This document shows positions 24,640-32,008 of a stretch of DNA of 38,154 nt, one piece after another. The DNA is taken from the NCBI GenBank assembly GCA_902800325.1, contig CADCDW010000012.1:16146-54299 (forward strand), given 5' to 3'. The notes under the pieces were generated by a model. The model saw only the letters and a program-made list of their open reading frames with translations. It had not been told where the DNA came from and did not search any database. Every line of letters starts with the position of its first letter. Positions within the stretch are counted from its first letter, which is position 1. The stretch comes from an uncultured Lachnospiraceae bacterium. GTDB taxonomy: Bacteria > Bacillota > Clostridia > Lachnospirales > Lachnospiraceae. The position numbers and the translations under genes were made by a program.

Positions 24640-24676
24640 CAAAATATTCGATTATTTCGAATATTTTGTTGATTTT
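24632..24676. promoter_or_regulatory. Perfect 20-bp palindrome at the rloAB promoter
   Basis: Left arm AAAATCAACAAAATATTCGA, 5-base loop, right arm its exact complement. On the minus strand it is followed by six T, so it may also terminate the upstream FIST-GGDEF gene (stop at 24725). Overlap with the -35 makes an operator role possible. The core TTCGATTATTT recurs at 24595-24605. Confidence 0.75.
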
Positions 24677-24724
24677 CCTTTAAATCATTTATAAATCATA
24701 TCAAATTTCCGATTTTTCCAATCT

Positions 24725-26485
24725 CTACCTCATAACCACACAGTTTTTTCCTCGCGCCTTAGCTTCATAAAGAGCTCCGTCCACTCTCATGGTCAGTATA
24801 TCTACATCCTCACCGTTTATATACTCAGTTACACCGAGACTCATAGTCTGGTGGCCGGCAAGCGGAAAGTCTATAGAAACCAGATTTTCCAAAAGTTTTT
24901 CGGCTATCTCATGTGCCTTTTCTTTGGAAATATCCGGAAGAAGAACCATAAATTCTTCACCACCCCAACGACCTATATCACCTGCTATATCATAATCATT
25001 TAATGTGTTCCTAAGTACATTGGCAAGTCCAATAAGGACATTATCGCCTTCCTTATGCCCATATGAATCATTTACTTTTTTAAAGTCATCAAGGTCCATC
25101 ATGATAAGACTTATCTTCATATCCGTCTGTGCATTTTCTCTAACCGCCCTACTTATCCTTCTTTGAATCTCTCCACGGTTAAGAAGTCCTGTCAAGGCAT
25201 CGGAGATTGCAGCTATCGCAAGCTTTCTGTTAGCTTCCTCCATCTCGGAAGTTACCGCATTGATAAATGTGGTAAGTCGCTTAATCATATTGATTTTACC
25301 GCTCTTTTCTTCCTCTGAAAGCATATGATAAACTTCTCTGTCCTCATCTATATCACCCTCTCGCATAGCCGCTATAACAAGAGTTACATTGTGTTGGTTT
25401 ACATATTCTTCTGTTCTTAAAAACTCACCCGATGTGAAAAACCCCAAAGTAGGTGCAATCGTTTCAAATGGCATGGTCTCTCTTCCAACATCATTTGCTC
25501 CCCAATACACAAGTCTTGCAGCACAGGAAAATACATCTATTACATCCGGCTGGAATTTTGCAACCAACAAGCTTTCTTCTTTTACGCTGTCTATGATTAC
25601 TTCCGGATCACCATAGGCAAGTTTAGCACTGACATTTTCATCAACAGCCGAAGTCATATTAAGTGAGCCATCCTCATTGCTTGATGTGGGAGCACGAAGT
25701 ATATCGATACCATGGTGTTTGTAAAATATAGGAAACTCCAGAGAGTTTTCAAAGAAATTTTCATCATTATTTATATGAAAATACTTATAGTAAACATCAT
25801 AAGCCGGCTGACCATCCAACTCGTAAAGTCTGGAATCCTTTGCCTTTGTTACGGTGAATTCACGACCCAGCGGTTTCCATCCGGTTATATGCATAGTAAC
25901 CATATGAAAATCTTCTCCACCCATCATAAGAAGTATCACACCCTGAGTTGAAATATTATGTCCTTTGGAAAATACAAATCCATCATTTGCATTTATATCA
26001 GGACTAAATGCTCCTCCGCCAAATATACAAACATCTTTTCTACATTCAGTAAAAGACTCACAGAATTTGGTCATGGATATACCATTTATGGTAGTTAAAA
26101 GCTCTACCGCCTTTACCCATGGATTTTCTTCTATATATTTTTTCAGCCGCTGTCCAACCTCAAGTGAATTTTCTTCAAGCGGAAGTTGTAAAACCTTAAA
26201 CTGAGTATCAGGATATTCTAACATGGTACATGATACGCAGATGTCGCTCTGTCCCTTGTCTCCCGATACGATATTTCCATTTGTGGTACAACCCACATAA
26301 TCTGCATCAGGAAAATATTTTTCGAGATAATCGCAGACCGTTTTTATACGTTCCTTATCTACCGTCTCACAGAATATATGAAATAACAGACCATGCACCA
26401 TCTGACGCTTAACCCACATTTTTAACTTATCAAGTTCTCTTATAAACGTTCTCTCGTTATTGTATTCAAATTGGAACCTTCTCAT
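24725..26485 (-). CDS. FIST-domain sensor diguanylate cyclase
   Basis: 586-residue cytoplasmic signalling protein. Residues about 25-210 form a FIST N domain (YVGCTTNGNIVSG, CIFGGGAFSPDINANDGF), followed by FIST C to about 380 (PAYDVYYKYF, PDVIDVFSCAARLVYWG, FFTSGEFLRTE), domains proposed to bind amino acids or similar small ligands. A short coiled linker leads to a GGDEF domain from about 420: DALTGLLNRGEIQRR, LIMMDLDDFKKVNDSYGH and the active GRWGGEEFMVLLP. The inhibitory RxxD site is absent (DIAGDIGRW precedes GGEEF). It makes cyclic di-GMP in response to a ligand. GGGAG precedes the ATG. Confidence 0.93.
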   Translation of the reverse strand: MRRFQFEYNNERTFIRELDKLKMWVKRQMVHGLLFHIFCETVDKERIKTVCDYLEKYFPDADYVGCTTNGNIVSGDKGQSDICVSCTMLEYPDTQFKVLQLPLEENSLEVGQRLKKYIEENPWVKAVELLTTINGISMTKFCESFTECRKDVCIFGGGAFSPDINANDGFVFSKGHNISTQGVILLMMGGEDFHMVTMHITGWKPLGREFTVTKAKDSRLYELDGQPAYDVYYKYFHINNDENFFENSLEFPIFYKHHGIDILRAPTSSNEDGSLNMTSAVDENVSAKLAYGDPEVIIDSVKEESLLVAKFQPDVIDVFSCAARLVYWGANDVGRETMPFETIAPTLGFFTSGEFLRTEEYVNQHNVTLVIAAMREGDIDEDREVYHMLSEEEKSGKINMIKRLTTFINAVTSEMEEANRKLAIAAISDALTGLLNRGEIQRRISRAVRENAQTDMKISLIMMDLDDFKKVNDSYGHKEGDNVLIGLANVLRNTLNDYDIAGDIGRWGGEEFMVLLPDISKEKAHEIAEKLLENLVSIDFPLAGHQTMSLGVTEYINGEDVDILTMRVDGALYEAKARGKNCVVMR

Positions 26486-26604
26486 CTTTTTTCTCCCTGC
26501 ATTCTTTTAATAACAATTTATTTAAATATATTTACTTTACAATCTTATCATGTAAAGTATAACAAAAGAGCAACAATAAAACAATATCAGGGAATTGCCC
26601 TTTC

Positions 26605-27225
26605 TTATCCATACACTTCATCAAACGTCTCAATCCCAGCTCTTGCCGAAGTTGCATCCGTTATCTCTTTTATAATTCCCTCCGCCTCAATCTTTCTGAG
26701 GTTAACGTTCATAAGCACATCATCTGCATAAACCGTATCAAGTATCTTTACATTATGGTTGCCAAGTATGTACTGTATCTTACCCATGTCGGTATAATTG
26801 GTTTTTATCTCTGTCGGAATTAAAAGTTCAATAAGCCTGGTTTCACAGTTGGCAAGGGCCGCTTTGGCAGCATCTGTATATGCCCTTACAAGCCCACCGG
26901 TTCCAAGTAAAGTTCCTCCAAAATATCTCGTAACTACTATGCATATATTGTGTATACCCGATGAATTTATAACTTCAAGTATCGGCTTGCCGGCAGTTCC
27001 CTGAGGTTCTCCATCATCAGAAAAACGAAGCAGTGGCATATCTGCTCCTACTGAAAATGCAAAGCTGTTATGTCTTGCATCATAGTGTTTCTTTTTTATC
27101 TCCTCGATAAATGTATAGGCTTCTTCCTCTGATGTTACCGGCTTTATCTGCCCGATGAATCTTGATTTTTTTTCTACTATCTCACCCTCACCGCCGCAAA
27201 TGAGATTTATATAGCTTTCTGTCAT
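26605..27225 (-). CDS. YigZ/IMPACT family protein
   Basis: 206-residue protein of the UPF0029/YigZ family, linked to translation control and of uncertain biochemical activity. The IMPACT N-terminal domain shows KKSRFIGQIKPV, AYTFIEEIKKKHYDARHNS, DDGEPQGTAGKPILEVI and YFGGTLLGTGGLVRAYTDA; a C-terminal ferredoxin-like DUF1949 domain follows (TDMGKIQYILGNH). AGAGG lies seven bases before the ATG. It is transcribed alone or with the upstream nrdR. Confidence 0.95.
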   Translation of the reverse strand: MTESYINLICGGEGEIVEKKSRFIGQIKPVTSEEEAYTFIEEIKKKHYDARHNSFAFSVGADMPLLRFSDDGEPQGTAGKPILEVINSSGIHNICIVVTRYFGGTLLGTGGLVRAYTDAAKAALANCETRLIELLIPTEIKTNYTDMGKIQYILGNHNVKILDTVYADDVLMNVNLRKIEAEGIIKEITDATSARAGIETFDEVYG

Positions 27226-27300
27226 GGTTTTTCCTCTAAATATATCTAATCAAAAACAAACAACCCGGTTAATAGTTTTTCGTATTTTATTATTATACAT

Positions 27301-27341
27301 AAAACTGCACACTTACCATAGCTTATTCCGGCAGTGTGCAG
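27301..27341 (-). terminator. Terminator after nrdR
   Basis: CTGCACACT at 27305-27313 pairs with AGTGTGCAG at 27333-27341, with a TTTT tract following on the minus strand. It lies 16 bases after the nrdR stop. Confidence 0.75.
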
Positions 27342-27356
27342 TCATATTAATCTTAA

Positions 27357-27812
27357 TTATTTGCTGTTAAGCAAATCCTTAAGCTCACTCATAAATGTAT
27401 TGGCATCCTTAAATTCTCTGTAAACGGAAGCAAACCTTACGTATGCAACCTGATCAAGATCCTTTATACGATCCATAACGATTTCGCCGATATGTTTGCT
27501 TTCGATTTCTTTAACCTCAAGGCTGAATATCTTATTTTCTATATCGTCGATAGCCTTTTCAATGTCCTGAGCGGATACCGGTCTTTTATGACATGAACGT
27601 ACGATTCCTGATTCTATCTTAGAACGGTCATAAGTTTCTCTGTTCTTATCCTTTTTAATTACAATAAGAGGAATTGTCTCAACCTTTTCATATGTCGTAA
27701 ATCTCTTACCACATTCATCACACTGTCTTCTTCTTCTAATAGCCTGGTTATCATCAGCCGGTCTTGAATCAATTACTCTTGTGTTATCGTCTCCGCAAAA
27801 TGGACATCTCAT
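27357..27812 (-). CDS. nrdR: Transcriptional repressor NrdR
   Basis: 151-residue zinc-ribbon and ATP-cone repressor of ribonucleotide reductase genes. The ribbon is MRCPFCGDDNTRVIDSRPAD with CDECGKRFTTYE; the ATP-cone begins near residue 50 (IVIKKDKNRETYDRSKIESG). The C-terminus VAYVRFASVYREFKDANTFM is the family signature. AGGAG precedes the ATG. No reductase gene lies in the window, and I saw no NrdR box pair next to its own start. Confidence 0.98.
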   Translation of the reverse strand: MRCPFCGDDNTRVIDSRPADDNQAIRRRRQCDECGKRFTTYEKVETIPLIVIKKDKNRETYDRSKIESGIVRSCHKRPVSAQDIEKAIDDIENKIFSLEVKEIESKHIGEIVMDRIKDLDQVAYVRFASVYREFKDANTFMSELKDLLNSK

Positions 27813-27946
27813 ATTTTTTCTCCTTACATAGTATTATTTCTTAAAAAGTTATCATTTCAAACACATCATCAATGTACATACAATCTTTTAGATACTTAAT
27901 TATCTTTCATTATAAACAATTCATTTCGCACATTATAAATAATATG

Positions 27947-28210
27947 TTAAGCTCTGTCATGCATCTTATGTATGTCACATGCATTTATATCCACAAGTAC
28001 TATATCAGGTCCGATACGCACTATGTCACAAAATCTTATATAGTACTCCGAGCAACCTCCGAAGCATGATAAAAACTTTCCTGTTACAGGTACAATTATA
28101 GCAGTAAGCTTACCTGTTTTGCAATCAAATTCTACATCTGCCACATAACCAAGCCTTTTACAATCCTTGCAATTTATAACTTCTTTTTCTTTTAATTCTA
28201 AAAATCTCAT
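27947..28210 (-). CDS. YlmC/YmxH family PRC-barrel protein
   Basis: 87-residue PRC-barrel protein of the YlmC/YmxH sporulation-associated family. It reads MRFLELKEKEVINCKDCKRL, then GYVADVEFDCKTGKLTAIIV, with a family-typical CFGGCSEYYIRFCDIVRIG and DIVLVDI. The Cys residues (NCKDCKRL, CFGGC) may bind metal. The start has no obvious Shine-Dalgarno, and the start codon sits against an AACAAAAA/TTTTTTGTT inverted repeat that could hide it in mRNA. Length and N-terminus match the family, so the start is kept. Confidence 0.88.
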   Translation of the reverse strand: MRFLELKEKEVINCKDCKRLGYVADVEFDCKTGKLTAIIVPVTGKFLSCFGGCSEYYIRFCDIVRIGPDIVLVDINACDIHKMHDRA

Positions 28211-28332
28211 AACAAAAATCCGTTTTTTGTTATTATATTCAGTAAGTATGACTATTGTTTATGCCAATCCGATATTATACTGTATGTCTCCTACTCGCCA
28301 TAAATCTCACCGGATATGCCGGTCTCATCTGT

Positions 28333-28476
28333 CTAATCAGCACTTTCGGTCTCCACAGTTTCATCTGCCCAATCAGTACTTTCGGTCTCCGCAGTTTCAT
28401 CTGTCCAATCAGCGCTTTCGGTCTCCACAGTTTCATCTGTCTAATCAGTACTTTCAGTCTCCGCAGTTTCATCCGC
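28333..28476 (-). repeat. Four 36-bp tandem repeats at the end of the CapA gene
   Basis: Units 28441-28476, 28405-28440, 28369-28404 and 28333-28368 (minus strand) encode (A/T)DET(V/A)ETES(A/T)D plus a final codon. That final codon is TAG, TGG, TGG, TAG in transcript order. Only the first unit is within the annotated gene, and it supplies its stop. Confidence 0.9.
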
Positions 28477-29796
28477 ATCATCGGAACTATCGGTCTCATC
28501 AGCTCCGCCTGCTTCATCCAAACTTTCGTCACTCTCAGTTTCTTCATCTTCCATTATCACTGTTCCGTCTTCGGACACATTGCTGCCGTCATCTGACATC
28601 ACATCTCCGGTAACAGGATTGTAGAATCCTTCGTCTCCGTAACCTATCCTCATGTTACCTTCACTGTCAAAGCTGACCGGACTGTAAGGCTCACTATATG
28701 TATTGACACGCTCTATAAAGTCACTCTTTTCTTCACCTTCAAGATAAACAGGTTGAAAGTCGTTATTTCCTCTGTCCGAGCTTACTCTCGCCGGTATAAT
28801 GTGAGCTTCCAGAGCCGGCTTAAGTTCTCCATCCACATATGTAAATGTCTGCTGAAAAACCATAGTTTCCATATCATATGGATGGTGACTTGCACCAAAG
28901 CAGAAGTTTCCGAGGCTATAGCATATAACCTTTCCGTTATAATATTCTATACCCTGTACTACATGTGGATGGTTGCCCACTATCAAATCTGCTCCCATAT
29001 CAACGAATTCATGTGCCAATCTTTGCTGATAATCCGTAGGATAATATTGTTTTTCTTCACCCCAGTGACAACATGCTATAATGAGATCAACATCTTTTTC
29101 TTTAAATTCTTCTATACCGTTTCTTATATAGTTTTCCCGCTCGACCGGGCCTGTAAGAAGTGATGAAACAAATCCTATCGTATATCCGTCATCAGTCTCG
29201 TATATGGCTGTCGAATCATCAACTGCCCATTTTACTCCTACACTGTCACAGGCAGTTTCCGTATCTGCCAGCCCTGTTGTTCCGACATCCTTTGAATGAT
29301 TATTACCCAGTGAACATCCTTCCACACCTGAAGAAGACATAATGCCTGAGTACTCAGGTTTTCCGACTATAAAGAACTCTTTGTCCGGATTAGCTTCCGG
29401 ATAAAACGGTTCATTGGTAAGTGCGCACTCAAGATTGATCAATGTAAAATCATCTTCTTCAAAAAGCTCCTTGAAATTTTGGATAAAATAGCCTTCTCCA
29501 TAATTGTCATAATACTCATGAAATGAACCTGCATATCCATGTGTCTGTATAGGTCCAAGTGCCCAGTCACCTGTAGCAGTAACCGTAAGTTTTTTTATAT
29601 CATGTTGTTCTTCGGTTGTTGCAGGCCCGTTTTCTTCAACAACAGCCTCAGTCGTTGTAGTATCACTATAAGTGACAACCTCAGTTGTTTTTTCATCAGC
29701 TTTTTCTCCCGGTCTTGTACAACCCCACAAACTGCATACTATGCCCGCAATGATCATCGTCATATTTATTTTTTTTCCAAATATATGGGATATCAT
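28441..29796 (-). CDS. CapA-family (poly-gamma-glutamate synthesis type) lipoprotein
   Basis: 451-residue lipoprotein with a CapA metallophosphatase-like domain. The signal peptide ends with a lipobox SLWGC (Cys near 26), then a Thr/Glu-rich linker. The domain starts near 70: LTVTATGDWALG, FTLINLECALTNEP, GVEGCSLGNNHSKDVG, LIIACCHWGEEKQYYP, ADLIVGNHPHVVQGIEYYNG and VICYSLGNFCFG. An acidic tail (EDEETESDESLDEAGGADET) runs into 36-bp repeats and stops at a TAG at 28441. The same frame continues through three more repeats, a second TAG at 28333 and GISGEIYGE with a TAG at 28291, so the ancestral protein was probably 49 residues longer. GGAG lies 11 bases before the ATG. Confidence 0.9.
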   Translation of the reverse strand: MISHIFGKKINMTMIIAGIVCSLWGCTRPGEKADEKTTEVVTYSDTTTTEAVVEENGPATTEEQHDIKKLTVTATGDWALGPIQTHGYAGSFHEYYDNYGEGYFIQNFKELFEEDDFTLINLECALTNEPFYPEANPDKEFFIVGKPEYSGIMSSSGVEGCSLGNNHSKDVGTTGLADTETACDSVGVKWAVDDSTAIYETDDGYTIGFVSSLLTGPVERENYIRNGIEEFKEKDVDLIIACCHWGEEKQYYPTDYQQRLAHEFVDMGADLIVGNHPHVVQGIEYYNGKVICYSLGNFCFGASHHPYDMETMVFQQTFTYVDGELKPALEAHIIPARVSSDRGNNDFQPVYLEGEEKSDFIERVNTYSEPYSPVSFDSEGNMRIGYGDEGFYNPVTGDVMSDDGSNVSEDGTVIMEDEETESDESLDEAGGADETDSSDDADETAETESTD

Positions 29797-29841
29797 TTTT
29801 AATTATTCTCCACATAAGCATATCTATTCATATTAGACTTA

Positions 29842-29880
29842 TTATGTTTTTTACTTATGTTTTTTACTTATGTTTTTTAC
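29842..29880. repeat. Three 13-bp tandem repeats
   Basis: TTATGTTTTTTAC occurs three times without change, followed by diverged copies up to about 29920. It fills the gap between the Rnf operon end and the CapA gene. Confidence 0.85.
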
Positions 29881-29935
29881 TTATGCTCTTTTTTGGTTTA
29901 ACTTATGGTTTTTTTTACTATATGCTATACTTTTC

Positions 29936-30724
29936 TTAACTGATTATCTTTACGGGGCATTTTTCCTTACATGCACCGCAACCGATACATTTATCATAAT
30001 CAACTTTTGCAAGTTTTCCTTCTACGTGAATTGCATCTGCAGGACAGTTACGCTGGCACATACCACAGCCGATACAGCCTACCTGACATACCTGCTTTAC
30101 TTCCTTGCCGCCGTCCCTTGAATTACACTCAACTATAGCCTGTGCATCATAAGGTATAATCTCTATGATATGTCTCGGACAGATAGCTACGCAAGCTTCA
30201 CATGCTTTACATTTTTCTTTATCCACAACAGCTATGCCGTCTTCTATATGTATCGCGTCAAACGGACAAACCTTTACACAACTTCCGAATCCGAGACAAC
30301 CATAGGAACAGCCCTTTGGTCCTCCTCCCGGTGAGTTGGCTGCTATACGGCAGTCCTTTGGTCCTACATACTCGTAGGCTTCTTTCGCCTTGTGGCAGTC
30401 GCCCTTACATCTTACATTGGCAACCATTTTCTTTACATCAGCATCCCCACCGACTATCTCTGCTATCTTTTTAGCTACAGGTTCGCCACCGACAGGACAG
30501 CTACCCGGCTTTGCATCACCCTTTGCTATGGCTGCTGCAAGTCCGTCACATCCCGGATATCCACAGGCTCCACAGTTATTGCCCGGAAGAGCTTCTCTGA
30601 CTTTTATCTCTGTCTCATCCACCTTTACCTTAAAGGCTTCACTCGCTACACCGAGGAGAATTCCCGCAAGTATGCCGACTACACCGACTATGCCTGCAGC
30701 TATAAGTACCGCATTAATATCCAT
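29936..30724 (-). CDS. rnfB: Rnf electron transport complex subunit RnfB
   Basis: 262-residue iron-sulfur subunit that takes electrons from ferredoxin. An N-terminal helix (AVLIAAGIVGVVGILAGILL) anchors it. A four-Cys cluster domain NNCGACGYPGCDGLAAAIA with SCPVGG follows. Then come ferredoxin-type sites: CSYGCLGFGSCVKVCP, CKACEACVAICP, CQVGCIGCGMCQRNCP and CIGCGACKEKCP. GGAGGAGG precedes ATG 30724; the frame runs back to 30847 inside rnfA but has no ribosome site there. It is the last gene of the operon. Confidence 0.97.
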   Translation of the reverse strand: MDINAVLIAAGIVGVVGILAGILLGVASEAFKVKVDETEIKVREALPGNNCGACGYPGCDGLAAAIAKGDAKPGSCPVGGEPVAKKIAEIVGGDADVKKMVANVRCKGDCHKAKEAYEYVGPKDCRIAANSPGGGPKGCSYGCLGFGSCVKVCPFDAIHIEDGIAVVDKEKCKACEACVAICPRHIIEIIPYDAQAIVECNSRDGGKEVKQVCQVGCIGCGMCQRNCPADAIHVEGKLAKVDYDKCIGCGACKEKCPVKIIS

Positions 30725-30740
30725 CTTATAATCCTCCTCC

Positions 30741-31316
30741 CTATATAAGTCCTGCAAGACCGGCAAATGCAATAGCCATAAGCCCTGCAGATATAAGAAC
30801 GATAGGTGTTCCTTTAAAGCTTTCCGGAATACTGTCATTCTTGTCAAGTTTTTCTCTGATTCCTGCCATGAGTATAAGCGCTACAGCAAATCCTACTGCT
30901 GAAAATACTCCGTTTACAATAGACTCTATGATATTATATCCACTGTCAACGTTGGATATCGCTATACCAAGTACGGCACAGTTGGTGGTTATAAGAGGCA
31001 AGTAAACTCCAAGCGCCTTATAAAGAGACGGAACCGCTTTTTTAAGGAACATCTCCACAAACTGAACCAGTGCTGCTATAACCAGTATGAAAACTATTGT
31101 ATTAAGGTATGCTATATCAAGCGGTTCGAGTATAAAGTAATATATAAGGCTTGTTACGGTCGAGGATATAGCCATAACAAATATAACCGCTCCACCCATT
31201 CCTGCTGCCGTCTTTATCTGCTTGGAAACACCAAGAAACGGACATATACCCAGAAACTGAACCAGTATAACATTATTTACAAACGCTGCTGAAATTGCCA
31301 AAAGAATTATATTCAT
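30741..31316 (-). CDS. rnfA: Rnf complex subunit RnfA
   Basis: 191-residue membrane subunit with six helices. Conserved Cys motifs of the intramembrane cluster are present: QFLGICPFLGVSK near residue 20 and ITTNCAVLGIAI near 108. RnfA and RnfE are paralogues that together hold a cluster in the membrane. Strong GGAGG site; 16 bases before rnfB. Confidence 0.98.
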   Translation of the reverse strand: MNIILLAISAAFVNNVILVQFLGICPFLGVSKQIKTAAGMGGAVIFVMAISSTVTSLIYYFILEPLDIAYLNTIVFILVIAALVQFVEMFLKKAVPSLYKALGVYLPLITTNCAVLGIAISNVDSGYNIIESIVNGVFSAVGFAVALILMAGIREKLDKNDSIPESFKGTPIVLISAGLMAIAFAGLAGLI

Positions 31317-31320
31317 AGTC

Positions 31321-32007
31321 CTAATCCTCCTCCTTTATTTTTCCGGAGCAAAGGACATTTGAGCAGCCCTCACACTCGTCCAGTCTACATGTTTTCGGTG
31401 TCGTACCATTTTTCTTTGCTTTTGTTATATTAATTTTATTGATAAATGCAACAACAAACGCAAGCACAAGAAATGCTCCCGGTGCCATTACAAATATACC
31501 GATAGGCTTATAACCTGAGTAAATCACATGTCCAAATATACTTCCTGTACCGAGAAGTTCTCTTATAATACCTATTATTGTAAGACCTACAGTAAAACCA
31601 AGCCCCATACCGATACCGTCAAAGGCAGACGGTATAACAGGGTTTTTTGAGGCGTAGCTTTCAGCACGTCCGAGTATGATACAGTTTACTACGATAAGCG
31701 GTATGTAGAGTCCAAGGCTCGCATTTAAGCTTGGTATATATGCTTTTAGTAAAAACTGAACCACAGTAACAAATGAAGCTATGATAACTATAAATGCCGG
31801 TATTCTCACCTTATCAGGTATAAGCTTTCTCAAAAGAGCAATCATTATGTTGCTGAGAGTAAGAATTACCATTGTTGTAAGTCCCATGCCCAGTCCGTTT
31901 ATGGCAGATGTTGTAACTGCAAGAGTAGGACACATACCAAGCATCTGAACAAAGGTAGGATTTTCTTTGATTATGCCGTTATATAATCTTTCCATATTTT
32001 TCCCCAT
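31321..32007 (-). CDS. rnfE: Rnf complex subunit RnfE
   Basis: 228-residue membrane subunit, paralogue of RnfA, with the matching Cys motifs MLGMCPTLAVTTS and LIVVNCIILGRAES. GRAESYASKNPVIPSAFDGI is a family hallmark. The cytoplasmic tail carries a four-Cys pattern, TCRLDECEGCSNVLCSG (C-x4-C-x2-C-x4-C), which could bind a metal or cluster. GGAGGT lies seven bases before ATG 32007, one base after the rnfDG stop; GTG 32016 is rejected. Confidence 0.96.
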   Translation of the reverse strand: MGKNMERLYNGIIKENPTFVQMLGMCPTLAVTTSAINGLGMGLTTMVILTLSNIMIALLRKLIPDKVRIPAFIVIIASFVTVVQFLLKAYIPSLNASLGLYIPLIVVNCIILGRAESYASKNPVIPSAFDGIGMGLGFTVGLTIIGIIRELLGTGSIFGHVIYSGYKPIGIFVMAPGAFLVLAFVVAFINKINITKAKKNGTTPKTCRLDECEGCSNVLCSGKIKEED

Positions 32008-32008
32008 C

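Noticed and set aside
28333-28476. CRISPR-like array from 36-bp regular repeats
   Set aside because: The units are contiguous with no spacers, and they encode a continuous in-frame peptide repeat.
28275-28547. Open frame rich in Lys/Arg repeats over the CapA tail
   Set aside because: It is the other-frame reading of the 36-bp repeats belonging to the CapA frame; it has no ribosome site, and its composition is that of a shadow.
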